In this document: piece after piece, positions 1-7,413 of the stretch
Numbering within the stretch: the first letter of the stretch is position 1
How the letters are laid out: each line of letters begins with the position of its first letter
DNA from: Chromera velia
Lineage: Eukaryota; Sar; Chromeraceae
Assembly (NCBI GenBank): GCA_018398765.1
Contig: JAHBMJ010003223.1
Location: 1-12,254, forward strand
DNA: 12,254 nt
Direction: 5' to 3'
The notes under the pieces: generated by a model
What the model saw: the letters and a program-made list of their open reading frames with translations, nothing else
What the model was told of the DNA's origin: nothing
Databases searched by the model: none
Translations under genes and position numbers: made by a program

Positions 1-1
1 T

Positions 2-475
2 TCTAAGGCCATCATGGATCCGGCCTCGGCGGTTCCTGTCAGGAAGGGATTTCAGGGGTATGCGGGGGGAGAGGAGGCGAAGCAGAGACATGAGACGTTG
101 GAACAGAGAAGGGCAAGATCGTTTGCGCGAGCCAAAGCAGAGAATGCTCGTCGGCGTCCCATGTCTCGCCCAGCGAGACCGTACGACTGGGCCGCAAGGG
201 GGTACAGGAGGGATTGGTTCTGGGCTCAGGGGCCTATCGTTGGGACAATGCACTCCCCCGGCCGTCGGGGTTTGGGGATGGCGATGGACTACTGACTTTT
301 TGAACTAGCCGATCAATTAAGTGAGAGAAGCGAGAATCTTCAGAAGAAGTTGGATGGGTGGAGACGGGTTTTACCAGAATTGTATAAAGAGAAGCGACAG
401 TGGCATGGTTCGGTACGTACCATGGAAGAACATGAAAGAGAACAGAATGATCGTTTTGTGCCATGCAGGCCCTGA
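2..475 (+). CDS. 3' portion of an unidentified gene, with an in-frame TGA or a small intron
   Basis: The frame is already open at base 2 and has an ATG at 14. It runs to a TGA at 293-295 and then continues in the same frame, without another stop, to a TGA at 473-475. The first part is rich in Arg, Ala and Gln. The part after the internal stop is charged and looks helical (ADQLSERSENLQKKLDGW and onward), like a short coiled coil. The internal TGA sits in a stretch resembling an intron 3' end: CTGAC branch-like sequence, T-run, then CTAG ending at 308. A GT at 264-265 would make a 45-nt intron (264-308) that removes the stop and keeps the frame. Alternatives are a nonsense mutation in a decayed gene, or TGA as the true end. 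I recognise no family, so no function is assigned. The 5' end lies outside the window. Confidence 0.35.
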
Positions 476-830
476 GTAGATTTGTGCTTCTTTGTACTGC
501 TCATTAGGCCTTTTTCACATGAAACAGAAGTGTGATGTGCTTTTCACTATAGGTGTCATTTTTGAAGTTATGATTTTAGTTATTTTTTTATTTTTAATGA
601 AGATTGCCCGACCTCAAATTTTAATTAGATTTCATAAATTCTTTATTTTTAAACTAGTTTTCAGACCTTCATGACCAAAAAACATCAATGATCATGCAAT
701 CTCTAGTGCAATCCTTTTTTAAAAACGTTAATTTAATCTCCTTGATCCGGATTGATTAAAAGACTCGCCCTGAATTGAATTTATAGGGCTGGGAAAAGGT
801 TTATTGAGAAAAGGTTCAAATCTGAAAAAG
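476..830. other. AT-rich spacer, no gene seen
   Basis: Mostly T-rich and A-rich sequence with short random open frames on both strands. The 60-codon frame at 492-674 is a Phe/Ile-rich product of the base composition and shows no family motif. No RNA gene or paired repeat was seen. Confidence 0.6.
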
Positions 831-882
831 TGAACCTGTTGAACCTGTTTTGAACCTGTTGAACCTGTTGAATCTGTTTTGG
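831..882. repeat. Short tandem array of TGAACCTGTT-type units
   Basis: Four units of TGAACCTGTT or close variants lie head to tail, with an extra TT in places, followed by a degenerate TGAATCTGTT unit. The same core returns about 1 kb downstream at 1869-1950. Translation of the array gives a repetitive FNRFNRF-like or EPVEPV-like string, which probably reflects the repeat and not a protein. Confidence 0.75.
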
Positions 883-1461
883 AGGCCAGACGCGCGGCCA
901 CTGGCACAAGGCCGGCCAGGCCCGCGCCGCCCGCGGCCGATATAGGTGAAATAAGGAGCCAGAGCCGTGCGTACAGCAACTGTCCCAAGCCGGTTCAATC
1001 TATTGTGTCGGACAGACGCATGTCAGCATCATATGTCAGCATAAAAACTTATGCTGACGGTTGTAGAAGTGAAGAAGTATACATGACTTACCAAGTTTTC
1101 CACTTGTAAGGCCCCATATCAAAACGGACAGTCTCCACTGAAGGAATGAAGAAGTATAGAGTTTGTTTGACAGCAGTCTGCACGACAGTGTAATTGACAA
1201 TGTCTTTTTGGAGGGGTTGCTTCAGACTCGTGCCGGCAGCAGTCCCTCTGCTTACTTCCGCTACTGCTGTCTCCGGATCTTTTTTTTTGAACTTCTAGCT
1301 ACAAGAAGGCTACCCATGGGTCTGACCTCTTTCACTGTACAACCCTTTTTCATTCTCTTTGTTAAAAAAAATTCTAGCGGTCCCATTCTCTCTGACACCC
1401 CAGGTCGTGTTTTATGTACCGAAGCCGAAATCTTGTGCCACCCGCGGTAGCTAGGAGCGGT
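883..1461. other. Mixed-composition spacer, no supported gene
   Basis: A GC-rich block (about 885-945) grades into ordinary sequence. Short frames exist on both strands (for example plus 1163-1450 and minus 1261-1572), but none shows recognisable domains, convincing codon structure or splice context. No rRNA or tRNA signature was found. Confidence 0.5.
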
Positions 1462-1569
1462 GGGGGCCATGGGGGGGAGCAGGGGGGGGGGCAATAGGCC
1501 GGGCCGAGAGCAGCAGGTCAAAGAGGCGGCAGTGCACGGAGAGGGAGGGGGGGAGCGGGGGCCGCGGGG
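1462..1569 (+). repeat. G-run-rich low-complexity tract, possible G-quadruplex
   Basis: Within about 110 bases there are runs of five, seven and about ten G, then further G-runs ending near 1569. Loops between runs are short. Such sequence can form G-quadruplex on the plus strand. It may equally be simple low-complexity expansion. Confidence 0.55.
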
Positions 1570-1585
1570 CAACCAGTGAGCAGAT

Positions 1586-1601
1586 GAAAGAAAGAAAGAA
1601 A
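1586..1601 (+). repeat. (GAAA)n microsatellite
   Basis: Four GAAA/AAAG units sit just after the G-rich tract and before the AT-rich spacer. Confidence 0.7.
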
Positions 1602-1868
1602 CGCTGTGATGGTCTTATATTAATTAAATTGTCATAATTGATACGATCATATAAATTTAATTATGGCATTTTCCATTTTTTTTGGGCTTTTTTGATTATA
1701 AACAGTGAATTACTTGAGACTAGCACCTAATGTGAGCGTAAATATTGATGTAAATTATTTAAAAACACTACTAAGGCATAGATTCTATAATAAAACGTTC
1801 TAAAAATGCATTAAAGCCTAATTTAAAGGCATAAAATAATATGAAAAAATGAGGTTTCTAATAATTAA
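1602..1868. other. AT-rich spacer, no gene seen
   Basis: Strongly AT-rich sequence with stops in all frames and no family motifs. Confidence 0.6.
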
Positions 1869-1950
1869 AAGTGAACCTGTTTTTGAACTTGTTTTTGAAC
1901 CTGATTCAGGTTCATTACTTCGAAGTGAACCTTGAACATTGAACCTTGAA
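1869..1950. repeat. Second cluster of TGAACCT repeats with a 19-bp perfect palindrome
   Basis: Several TGAACCTG and TGAACCTT units occur here. Bases 1896-1914 are a perfect odd palindrome: arms TGAACCTGA and TCAGGTTCA around a central T. The cluster shares its core and the preceding AAAAGTGAACCTG with the 831-882 array. It ends about 40 bp before the left end of the DNA transposon. Confidence 0.75.
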
Positions 1951-1992
1951 CCTTTTCCTAGTACTAAGTTGAAACACCATTCAAACATATTA

Positions 1993-2253
1993 ACTCTAAT
2001 GAATTGAGAGTTGAATTGGGCATCGAATTCGTAGTACTACCAATTTTTTACCGCCAGTAACTCCCAAATTTGAAAAATTGGTACCTAGTCTATAGTGAAA
2101 GAAGTACATAGAGTTTAAAGCTAAAATTTTATGTACGAGCTAGACAGGGGCTCACTAGTCTCTAACCGCACTCATTAGACTCTAATTCATTACTAGGAAC
2201 AAATTTTATAAACACTTAGAGTCACCTAAAAATTGGGAGTTACCAATTTTTTT
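1993..2253 (+). repeat. Left terminal inverted repeat
   Basis: Pairs with 5127-5385 on the opposite strand at about 90% identity, with one 2-base indel near 2095. Most differences are transitions, consistent with an aged insertion. It contains several CCAATTT/AAATTGG motifs and a second short inverted motif (ACTCCCAA/TTGGGAGT). Confidence 0.9.
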
Positions 2254-2573
2254 CTAGGACTAACTACCAATTTCTAAGAAAATTAACACCCAATTTTTTT
2301 TGGGGGACTACCAATTTTATAACTTCTCCTAGAAAGTAAAATATATGTGGAAAGAACTAGAAAAAGAAAGAACACTGTAATAGAACAGTGTTGTGGCTGC
2401 ACAGAACTTCATAAATCCATAAGTTTTGTATAGTTTCATAGTGTTATTCATGCTCAAAGTCCCTCCCGGCGTGACACATCGGCAAAATATGCTTGCATGG
2501 CTTTCTTTCTCTTGCACAACCACACAAAAACCAGATCTTCTAGAATAAAACGATCATATGAATAACGTCCCCC
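2254..2573. repeat. Left subterminal region with repeated CCAATTT motifs
   Basis: Beyond the aligned inverted repeat, more CCAATTT copies follow at about 2268, 2290 and 2310, several preceded by CTA or AAC. Subterminal clusters of short motifs are known transposase-binding sites in other DNA transposons (En/Spm is the classic case); that role here is inference. From about 2340 on, the sequence is non-coding 3' flank of the transposase remnant. Confidence 0.55.
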
Positions 2574-3700
2574 CTATAGGATAAAACGTTTGCAAACCTT
2601 CTTATGATACGATTCAAAGCCGTAGCATTTCACTGTGTTCAACCCCCCAAACCGGTGGATCCACACCGGGAAGTGTAAGTAGAAGTGAGTCTTTGGGACC
2701 GTCTACCCATAAGACTTGCAAAAAAGGTCTTACCAACTCTTTATCACCGTCTTCAGCTCTGCAAGTTTCTCATCCGTGATTGAACCTGTCAACGTGGAAA
2801 AGATCCAGGAATGCAAGTAAAACGAACAAGCAGGAGCGTTCTCTGTAACAAAAATGTCTGGACACCTTTTTTCCATGAACTCAACCACGCAAAAAAAAAC
2901 GTATCTGACATCTGCAGCCGCCAATTTAATCTTTCTATTGTCTCCTGGAATCCTTTAGACCCACTGAGTAGGGGGCAGCCCTGTTTTTCGCCACATATCT
3001 GAATTAAACAGAAACGAATTCAATTCCTCCATCTGAAAGAGCTTCTTCTCATTCACTGCCCAAACAAGAAAAAGTTTCAGCTCTTCTTTTGCTTCACCCT
3101 CGTCTGTGATATACAAAATATTATGTTGAACGGACCGCAAGATGCAAAAGAAAAGCAAAGACAATAAAGGGAAAATTCCTGTGAAACCCCACTGTTTGAC
3201 CTCCAGGTAGTTCTTGCAAAAGCCGACTTCTTCACACTTGTCAAGATTCATTTTTAGAGACGCCTCTGTAGAAAATGGAAACTCTGTGGTGAAGTCTTTC
3301 ACTGGATCTCCCGCCCTATAGTTTCTCCAACACAGGCAATCCAGACAGAATCTGATAGCATTTGAGCATAGCTTTTGGAAACAAAGAGCTGCTTTTAAAA
3401 TTAGCTGGGTCATCCCCCATGAAAGTCACAATCCCTGCCCGGATTTGCGTGAAAGCCTCACCCGTCGATCCGTATAAGGCACGGCCATCAACAGTGTAGG
3501 GCACCGGAACGCCATCAACCAACAATGAATTGAAACGAGGGACCAAATACTCCAGAATGCTTCTATAATCCTCCTCCCCAATCAGCCCCAGCCTCAGCCT
3601 GTCCTAGGCCAGCCTAGTATTCTGAATTTTTGTCAGAAGGTGGGGGGAGAGGCTGCCGCAGAGGCCGGCACAGAGCAGGGCAAAAAAGATGGTGATGTTG
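2574..3700 (-). pseudogene. Tnp2-like transposase remnant with in-frame stops and a frameshift
   Basis: Reading leftward on the minus strand, a long stretch resembles Tnp2-like transposases. In order it shows FNITIFFALLCAGLCGS, then IRAGIVTFMGDDPANF (the usual region with an acidic pair before PA), GFTGIFPLLSL, an SVQHNILY segment, an AAADVRYVFF segment, SITDEKLAELKTVIKSW, PKTHFYLHFPVWIHRFGG and a C-terminal CYGFESYHKK. Such transposases typically end with an H-x-LH...G...FES block like this one. The coding frame is interrupted by TAG at 3604-3606, a one-base frameshift near 3316-3340 (the first frame ends at TAG 3316-3318), TAA at 2955-2957, TAA at 2730-2732 and TAG at 2703-2705. It ends at TAG 2574-2576. 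The N-terminal third of a typical family member is missing, and the plus-strand acidic frame begins where it should be. The remnant is clearly inactive. Family assignment is from memory of motif order; I could not identify a full catalytic triad. Confidence 0.6.
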
Positions 3701-3760
3701 AAATAGATGGTTGCGGGGGGGGCGAGGAGAGGGCGAAAGGGGGGGTTGCTCCGTTCTTGA

Positions 3761-4528
3761 GTGCGGCATCTCAGGAATTCGCCCCAGAGAGGAGGAAAAA
3801 GAAAAAAAAAGGGAGCTGCAGCTACTGTTGCATCTGAAAATGAAGAAGATGAGGAAGAAGAAGAAGAGAAAGAGGAGGATGAGGATGAGGAAGAGGATGA
3901 AAATAAGGACGAAGATGAAGAGGATGAGTATGAGGAGGCATTGTTTGTAGAGAGTTGTAATGAAGACGTCCGTGCAGCTGATGACTTGGAGGACGAGAAT
4001 GAAAAAGAGGGGGAAGAAGAGGAAAAGAGAAGAGAAAGAGGGGGTGCAGTGCCCCCTAAGTCCATGTCTAAATCAATGGCCAGACTGAAGGAGAAGATCA
4101 AAGTCTTTCAGGCCCTTCAGGTTGTGAAGGAACAAAGAGAATCCCTCAGAACAGAGATTGAAAGAGCAAAGAAAGAGGGAAAGAAAGAGGAAGAAGAGTC
4201 ATTTCAGAGTGACCTGGGGGTTGTAGAGGAAAAAATTCAGACTCTTGAGAGAGAGAAAGCACGTCTTTCCCATTCAAATGATCTCCTACTCCTGAGAGAT
4301 ATGCAGACAGCCCTCAAACAGAAGCAAGAAGGAGGGGTCTCCAAGTCGTCTGTCGCCGCTGCGGCAGCGTCAATTCAGTCGGCAGCTGCTAGTCTCCGTA
4401 AGCCTCAAGGTGGGAGAGAGAACGAAACGGATCAAGGGAAAGAACAAAAAAAAAAGAAAAAATCGAAAAGTGAAAGTTCTTGTCAGCACTCCCCTCCTCC
4501 CTACTGCTTTATAACCATGGTCGCATAA
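3761..4528 (+). CDS. Acidic, coiled-coil protein inside the DNA transposon
   Basis: The frame opens after a TGA at 3758-3760; its first codon is GTG and no early ATG is obvious, so an upstream exon or frameshift may supply the start. The product is about 255 residues. A Lys-rich start is followed by an almost pure Glu/Asp tract (roughly residues 27-65) and a second acidic patch. From about residue 105 a coiled-coil-like helix runs through FQALQVVKEQRESL and VVEEKIQTLEREKARLSHSN. An Ala/Ser-rich stretch and a Lys-rich tail follow. It ends with TAA at 4526-4528, but the same frame continues open into the next feature. It diverges from the broken transposase. It could be an accessory DNA-binding protein of the element (a TnpA analogue), a captured host gene fragment, or an expanded low-complexity frame. 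No family is recognised. Confidence 0.45.
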   Translation: MRHLRNSPQRGGKRKKKGAAATVASENEEDEEEEEEKEEDEDEEEDENKDEDEEDEYEEALFVESCNEDVRAADDLEDENEKEGEEEEKRRERGGAVPPKSMSKSMARLKEKIKVFQALQVVKEQRESLRTEIERAKKEGKKEEEESFQSDLGVVEEKIQTLEREKARLSHSNDLLLLRDMQTALKQKQEGGVSKSSVAAAAASIQSAAASLRKPQGGRENETDQGKEQKKKKKSKSESSCQHSPPPYCFITMVA

Positions 4529-4555
4529 AGCCGACAGAGGGAGAGGTCAAAGGAA

Positions 4556-4927
4556 ATGGACAAGGATGGATTTGTCATTCCCACTGAGTTTCAGAAGAGA
4601 TTCGCTGTAAGAAAAGAGCTGAACATCGCTCATACGATGTTTTCAGATGTCAAGTTCACCGTGAAGATTTTGGAGCTGAAAGAGCTCACAGATGATCACA
4701 GAAAAAAGGCAGACATCGGAATTTTCCCAGATGATTCCTTGGTCGTTTTTCAGTACACCCATGTTGTCCCCCCCCAAAATCTGTTAGAAGAGAAGAAAAA
4801 GGAATATAATTTCCATATGAGGCGTCTGAGAACCACTAAGTGGGAGATGTTTGGGAGAGAGAGGCATGATCTGAACAAAAATCAGCAGCCACTGTTTGGC
4901 ATATGGAGGGATTATGAATTCTGGTAG
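4556..4927 (+). CDS. Unrecognised 123-residue domain, same frame as the acidic protein
   Basis: An ATG-initiated frame of 123 residues ends at TAG 4925-4927, about 200 bp before the right inverted repeat. It lies in exactly the same frame as the acidic frame, separated by one TAA and 27 bases that are themselves open (SRQRERSKE). It may therefore be the C-terminal domain of one protein, joined by splicing or broken by a nonsense mutation. Composition is balanced and non-repetitive, with alternating hydrophobic and charged residues (MFSDVKFTVKILELKELTDD, PDDSLVVFQYTHVV) and several aromatics near the end (GIWRDYEFW). This looks like a folded domain and not chance coding. A polypyrimidine stretch and GACAG at 4533-4537 resemble a 3' splice site, but I found no donor that keeps the frame. 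Function unknown. Confidence 0.5.
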   Translation: MDKDGFVIPTEFQKRFAVRKELNIAHTMFSDVKFTVKILELKELTDDHRKKADIGIFPDDSLVVFQYTHVVPPQNLLEEKKKEYNFHMRRLRTTKWEMFGRERHDLNKNQQPLFGIWRDYEFW

Positions 4928-5126
4928 GCTTATATGGTTAATTGGATCGATTTTCGCTCTATTTTTTATATTGGTACGTGCAGGTTGTGTAGAGCTGTCC
5001 ACTGTCCATTTTGTATTGCGTTAGCGGTGCACTATAACACATAAGACAAAAGTTTCAAGTTGAGTCCCATTTTTTTTTTTTTTTGTATTACCAATTTTTT
5101 TTTCGGCGGTCCTAAAAAATTCCTAT
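4928..5126. other. Right subterminal region of the transposon
   Basis: Non-coding stretch between the last transposon frame and the right inverted repeat. It holds a long T-run (about 5070-5084) and further CCAATTT motifs near 5091. Confidence 0.5.
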
Positions 5127-5385
5127 TTAAAAATTGGTAACTCCCAATTTTTAGGTGACTCTAAGTGTTCATAGAATTTGTTCCTGGTAATGAATTAGAG
5201 TCTAATGACTACGGTTAGAGACTAGTGGGCCCCTGTTTAGTCCATACACAAAATTTTAGCTTCAAACTCTATGTATTTCTTTCACTAGACTAGGTACCAA
5301 TTTTTCAAAATTGGGAGTTACTAGCGGTAAAAAATTGGTGGTATTACGAATTCGATGCCTAATTCAACTCCCAATTCATTAGGGT
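5127..5385 (-). repeat. Right terminal inverted repeat
   Basis: Reverse complement of 1993-2253. Outer end ACCCTAATG on the minus strand, abutting TA (5386-5387). CCAATTT/AAATTGG motifs recur at about 5133, 5143, 5297, 5308 and 5332. Confidence 0.9.
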
Positions 5386-5734
5386 TATGCCAAAAAATGA
5401 AGGTACGTTTTAATCAAATGAATTTCAGGCTATAGCTCTAGAAAATTTCAGAAAATTTAAAAGTTTTCTCTTTCTATGATAACTGTTATTACAATTTATT
5501 ACATCTACATTCTAAATTTAGGAACATACATAGGTTAGTAGTATAACATGAGGGCTTAGGACCAAAGCAATGCAGCTCTAGATGCAGCTTACTAATTAAA
5601 AAGTTCAACTGTATATAGGCTAGACTTCAGACTTTTTGTTGCTTAAAGGGTTTACAAGCCCATATCATACTTCAACTTTTCTTAGCTAGCTCCACCATAC
5701 AGTTACAATGTTTTTTCATTTACGCATTCTATCT
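5386..5734. other. AT-rich spacer, no gene seen
   Basis: No open frame of note and no recognised motif. It could contain intron or untranslated sequence of the minus-strand gene to its right if that gene continues beyond the donor at 6200. Confidence 0.5.
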
Positions 5735-5790
5735 TTCATTCATTCATTTATTGATTCAATTCAATTCAAAAAAATCATTCATTCATTTGT
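5735..5790 (+). repeat. ATTC-type microsatellite, interrupted
   Basis: Repeated CATT/ATTC units occur in two blocks separated by TTGATTCAATTCAATTC and an A-run. Confidence 0.8.
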
Positions 5791-5811
5791 TTATGCATGC
5801 GTTCATAAAAG

Positions 5812-6065
5812 GGGCAGCGCACTAAAGATTTTTGGTAACCCAGTTATATTATAGGCGGCTGACCCCCTCCTCCTCGATCCCCCCTTTTATTATTTAATTT
5901 GGTAACCCCCCCCCTAACCCCCGAGGTTTGGTAGGGGTGATGTAACTTATCATGTAAGGAGGGAGGTGTGTTTCATTGCCCATAGGTTGATATGAATTAT
6001 AACTCCGTCCCCCCCTCCCCCCCCCTAATACAACTGGGTTACCAAAAAACTTTAATGCACTGCCC
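5812..6065. mobile_element. MITE of about 254 bp with 40-bp inverted repeats
   Basis: Bases 5812-5851 and the reverse complement of 6026-6065 match at 36 of 40 positions. Tips are GGGCAG, and both arms contain TTTGGTAACCCAGTT. A third partial copy, TTTGGTAACC, lies inside at about 5898. The interior has runs of C up to about ten long, giving G-quadruplex potential on the minus strand, and no coding capacity. Flanks are TAAAA on the left and TAAAG on the right, so a clean target duplication is not visible. The element is non-autonomous; its parent superfamily is unknown. It lies just downstream of, or within an intron of, the minus-strand gene ending near 6103. Confidence 0.8.
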
Positions 6066-6102
6066 TAAAGTCATACTAGGCATATTGCAAGTGCGTCATT
6101 CA

Positions 6103-7413
6103 TCATATACGTGGTTTGCTTTTCATTTTAAATGTATTTCGGCTAAAGTCTGCCAAGAGGATTGTGTAACTGCCAACTGCAGTTTCTTCCTGGCTCTCAC
6201 CTTGCATCTCTTTATTGGAGTCAGCAAGGGAACTCGAGGCATACAAACAAGCCCCACGCACAGAGAGCCTTCGACCCTCAACGAAGTTATCACACAACTC
6301 CGACGCAAACCTCCCTCGCACTCTGTGAGTAGATGCAGACAGCCATCCATCCATAATCTCAACCTGCACTCCTGCATCCTTCAAAGCCTTGGGCCCTCCT
6401 GCTTCGACGCCTTTCTGATTCACAGGGACACGCACTGCGGGACGGAACAGATCTGCTCGAAAAATCCAAACCCGTTTGTCCGACCACCAGCGTGTGGGCC
6501 CACAACACGGCCACAAGGCCCCGGCAGGAAAATCAAATCCAAACAAGGCGCAGGCTGTGAAGTAGGGGGGTTGGCATATCACCGTGCGGACTGGGTTGAG
6601 TCTGGGATTGGGGTCTGGTTTCCTGATTGAGTAGGAAAAGAACCTTCCGTCATGGGAAATGTCGCAGCTGTGCGGGCAGATCTTTCCCTTGATCCACTGA
6701 CCCTCCTCGAACCTTCCCGTCTCCCTGTCCCATAGAATCATTTGCCAATTGAAACTCGAGGCAGCAGACCTGCACACAGATGCAATCGTAACGGTGACGG
6801 AAAGAAGATCAACTAGAGATAGAGGGGGAAAAAAGTAATGACTGACTCCGTCCTTGAGCCCACGAAAGAAAGGAGAGAGAACGGAAGCAACAATTGCAGA
6901 GTGAAAACAAAATGACCTGCCTGTCAGACGCAACAAATCCCATCAACCACCTGACCTGAGCAGAACCACTGCGGTTGGCCCCTTGGACTGATACAGAAAG
7001 ATTCTTCCTTTGGGTCCCCCGAGAGGCCACTTCTCTTTTGGAGCCTCTTTGCGCACAATATGGCGAAGACAGAGTCCAAACCACTTTCCCTCATCCCCCT
7101 CATCGAGTTCCACTTCTCTTTCTTCTCCATGCGCCAACTCAGCTCTCAACGGGTCCGCAGACAAGCCGCCAGTGCGTTCAAACAGGAACTGCACGTGCAA
7201 TGACCAATGCAGTGGAATTGCTTCGCGTCCTTTGAGCATGGTGCTGGTACTGACATGTATCCATCCAAACCGAAGAAGTTGTTCGTCAAATCTACAAAAA
7301 TAAGAAGGCTTCGGAGCAGTGCCCATTTCACGAATGTCTCGGTACGCGTTCTCACAAATCCAAAAGGCATTTCCCGGTGCAAAGAGAAGAACAAAAATCC
7401 ATACAGAAAGCAT
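6103..7413 (-). CDS. Secreted or membrane-targeted homologue of a bacterial conserved hypothetical family, two exons
   Basis: Exon 1 runs 7413-6956, intron 6955-6770 (donor CAG|GTCAGG, acceptor GTGTGCAG|GT), exon 2 from 6769 to the TGA at 6103-6105: 374 residues as drawn. The join is phase 2 and reconstitutes GPTAVVLLR followed by SAASSFNWQMILWD, exactly where the family I recall reads PTAVVLRRGPS-x-W-x-x-x-x-WD. Exon 2 continues with EEGQWIKGKI, CDISHDGRFFSY and CQPPYFTACALFGF, matching that family's GQWF-x-GRIY, DLSPDG-x-x-L-x-Y and S-x-PP-x-x-TALA blocks. In bacteria these proteins have no known function. The N-terminus, MLSVWIFVLLFAPGNAFW, looks like a signal peptide; an upstream in-frame TGA limits extension, and the first ATG is 7413. 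A strong donor, CAAG|GTGAGA, starts at 6200, so the last 32 residues may be intron and further exons may lie to the left. Confidence 0.65.
6770..6955 (-). other. Spliceosomal GT-AG intron, 186 nt
   Basis: Donor GTCAGG, acceptor TGTGTGCAG. Exon 1 runs into a stop in the intron only a few codons after the donor. Removing the intron joins two conserved family blocks in frame, which is the best evidence for it. Confidence 0.75.

Larger units (their letters stand above)
1993..5385. mobile_element. DNA transposon with ~260-bp terminal inverted repeats, degenerate Tnp2-like element
   Basis: Bases 1993-2253 and the reverse complement of 5127-5385 align almost end to end, with roughly 20 differences by my hand count. 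Similarity stops abruptly outside 1993 and 5385. The tips read ACTCTAATG and ACCCTAATG going inward. A TA dinucleotide flanks both ends (1991-1992 and 5386-5387). Read one base differently, the flanks are TTAA (1990-1993) and TTAT (5385-5388). So the target is TA-type or TTAA-type, and I cannot choose. Inside lie a broken minus-strand transposase and a plus-strand acidic coiled-coil frame, pointing away from each other. CCAATTT/AAATTGG motifs crowd both subterminal regions. The long repeats and internal transposase remnant make the mobile-element call firm; the superfamily is uncertain. Confidence 0.85.

Noticed and set aside
800-830. GGTTCAAATCT resembling a tRNA B box
   Set aside because: No A box, no acceptor stem pairing and no anticodon arm could be laid out around it.
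2699-2732. A 31-nt intron (GTAAGA...GTAG) in the transposase
   Set aside because: It would remove two stops, but the intervening codons (DLFCKSYG) fit the family, so nonsense mutations are the simpler reading.
3640-3837. Plus-strand frame before the acidic gene
   Set aside because: It is antisense to the transposase segment FFALLCAGLCGS and is probably a shadow. It could be joined to the acidic frame by a slip in the A-run near 3800, but nothing requires that.
3604-4101. Long Ser-rich minus-strand frame in phase with part of the transposase
   Set aside because: Its Ser tract is the antisense of the GAA/GAG-rich acidic tract, which naturally lacks stops. Only the last ~35 codons (below about 3700) resemble transposase.
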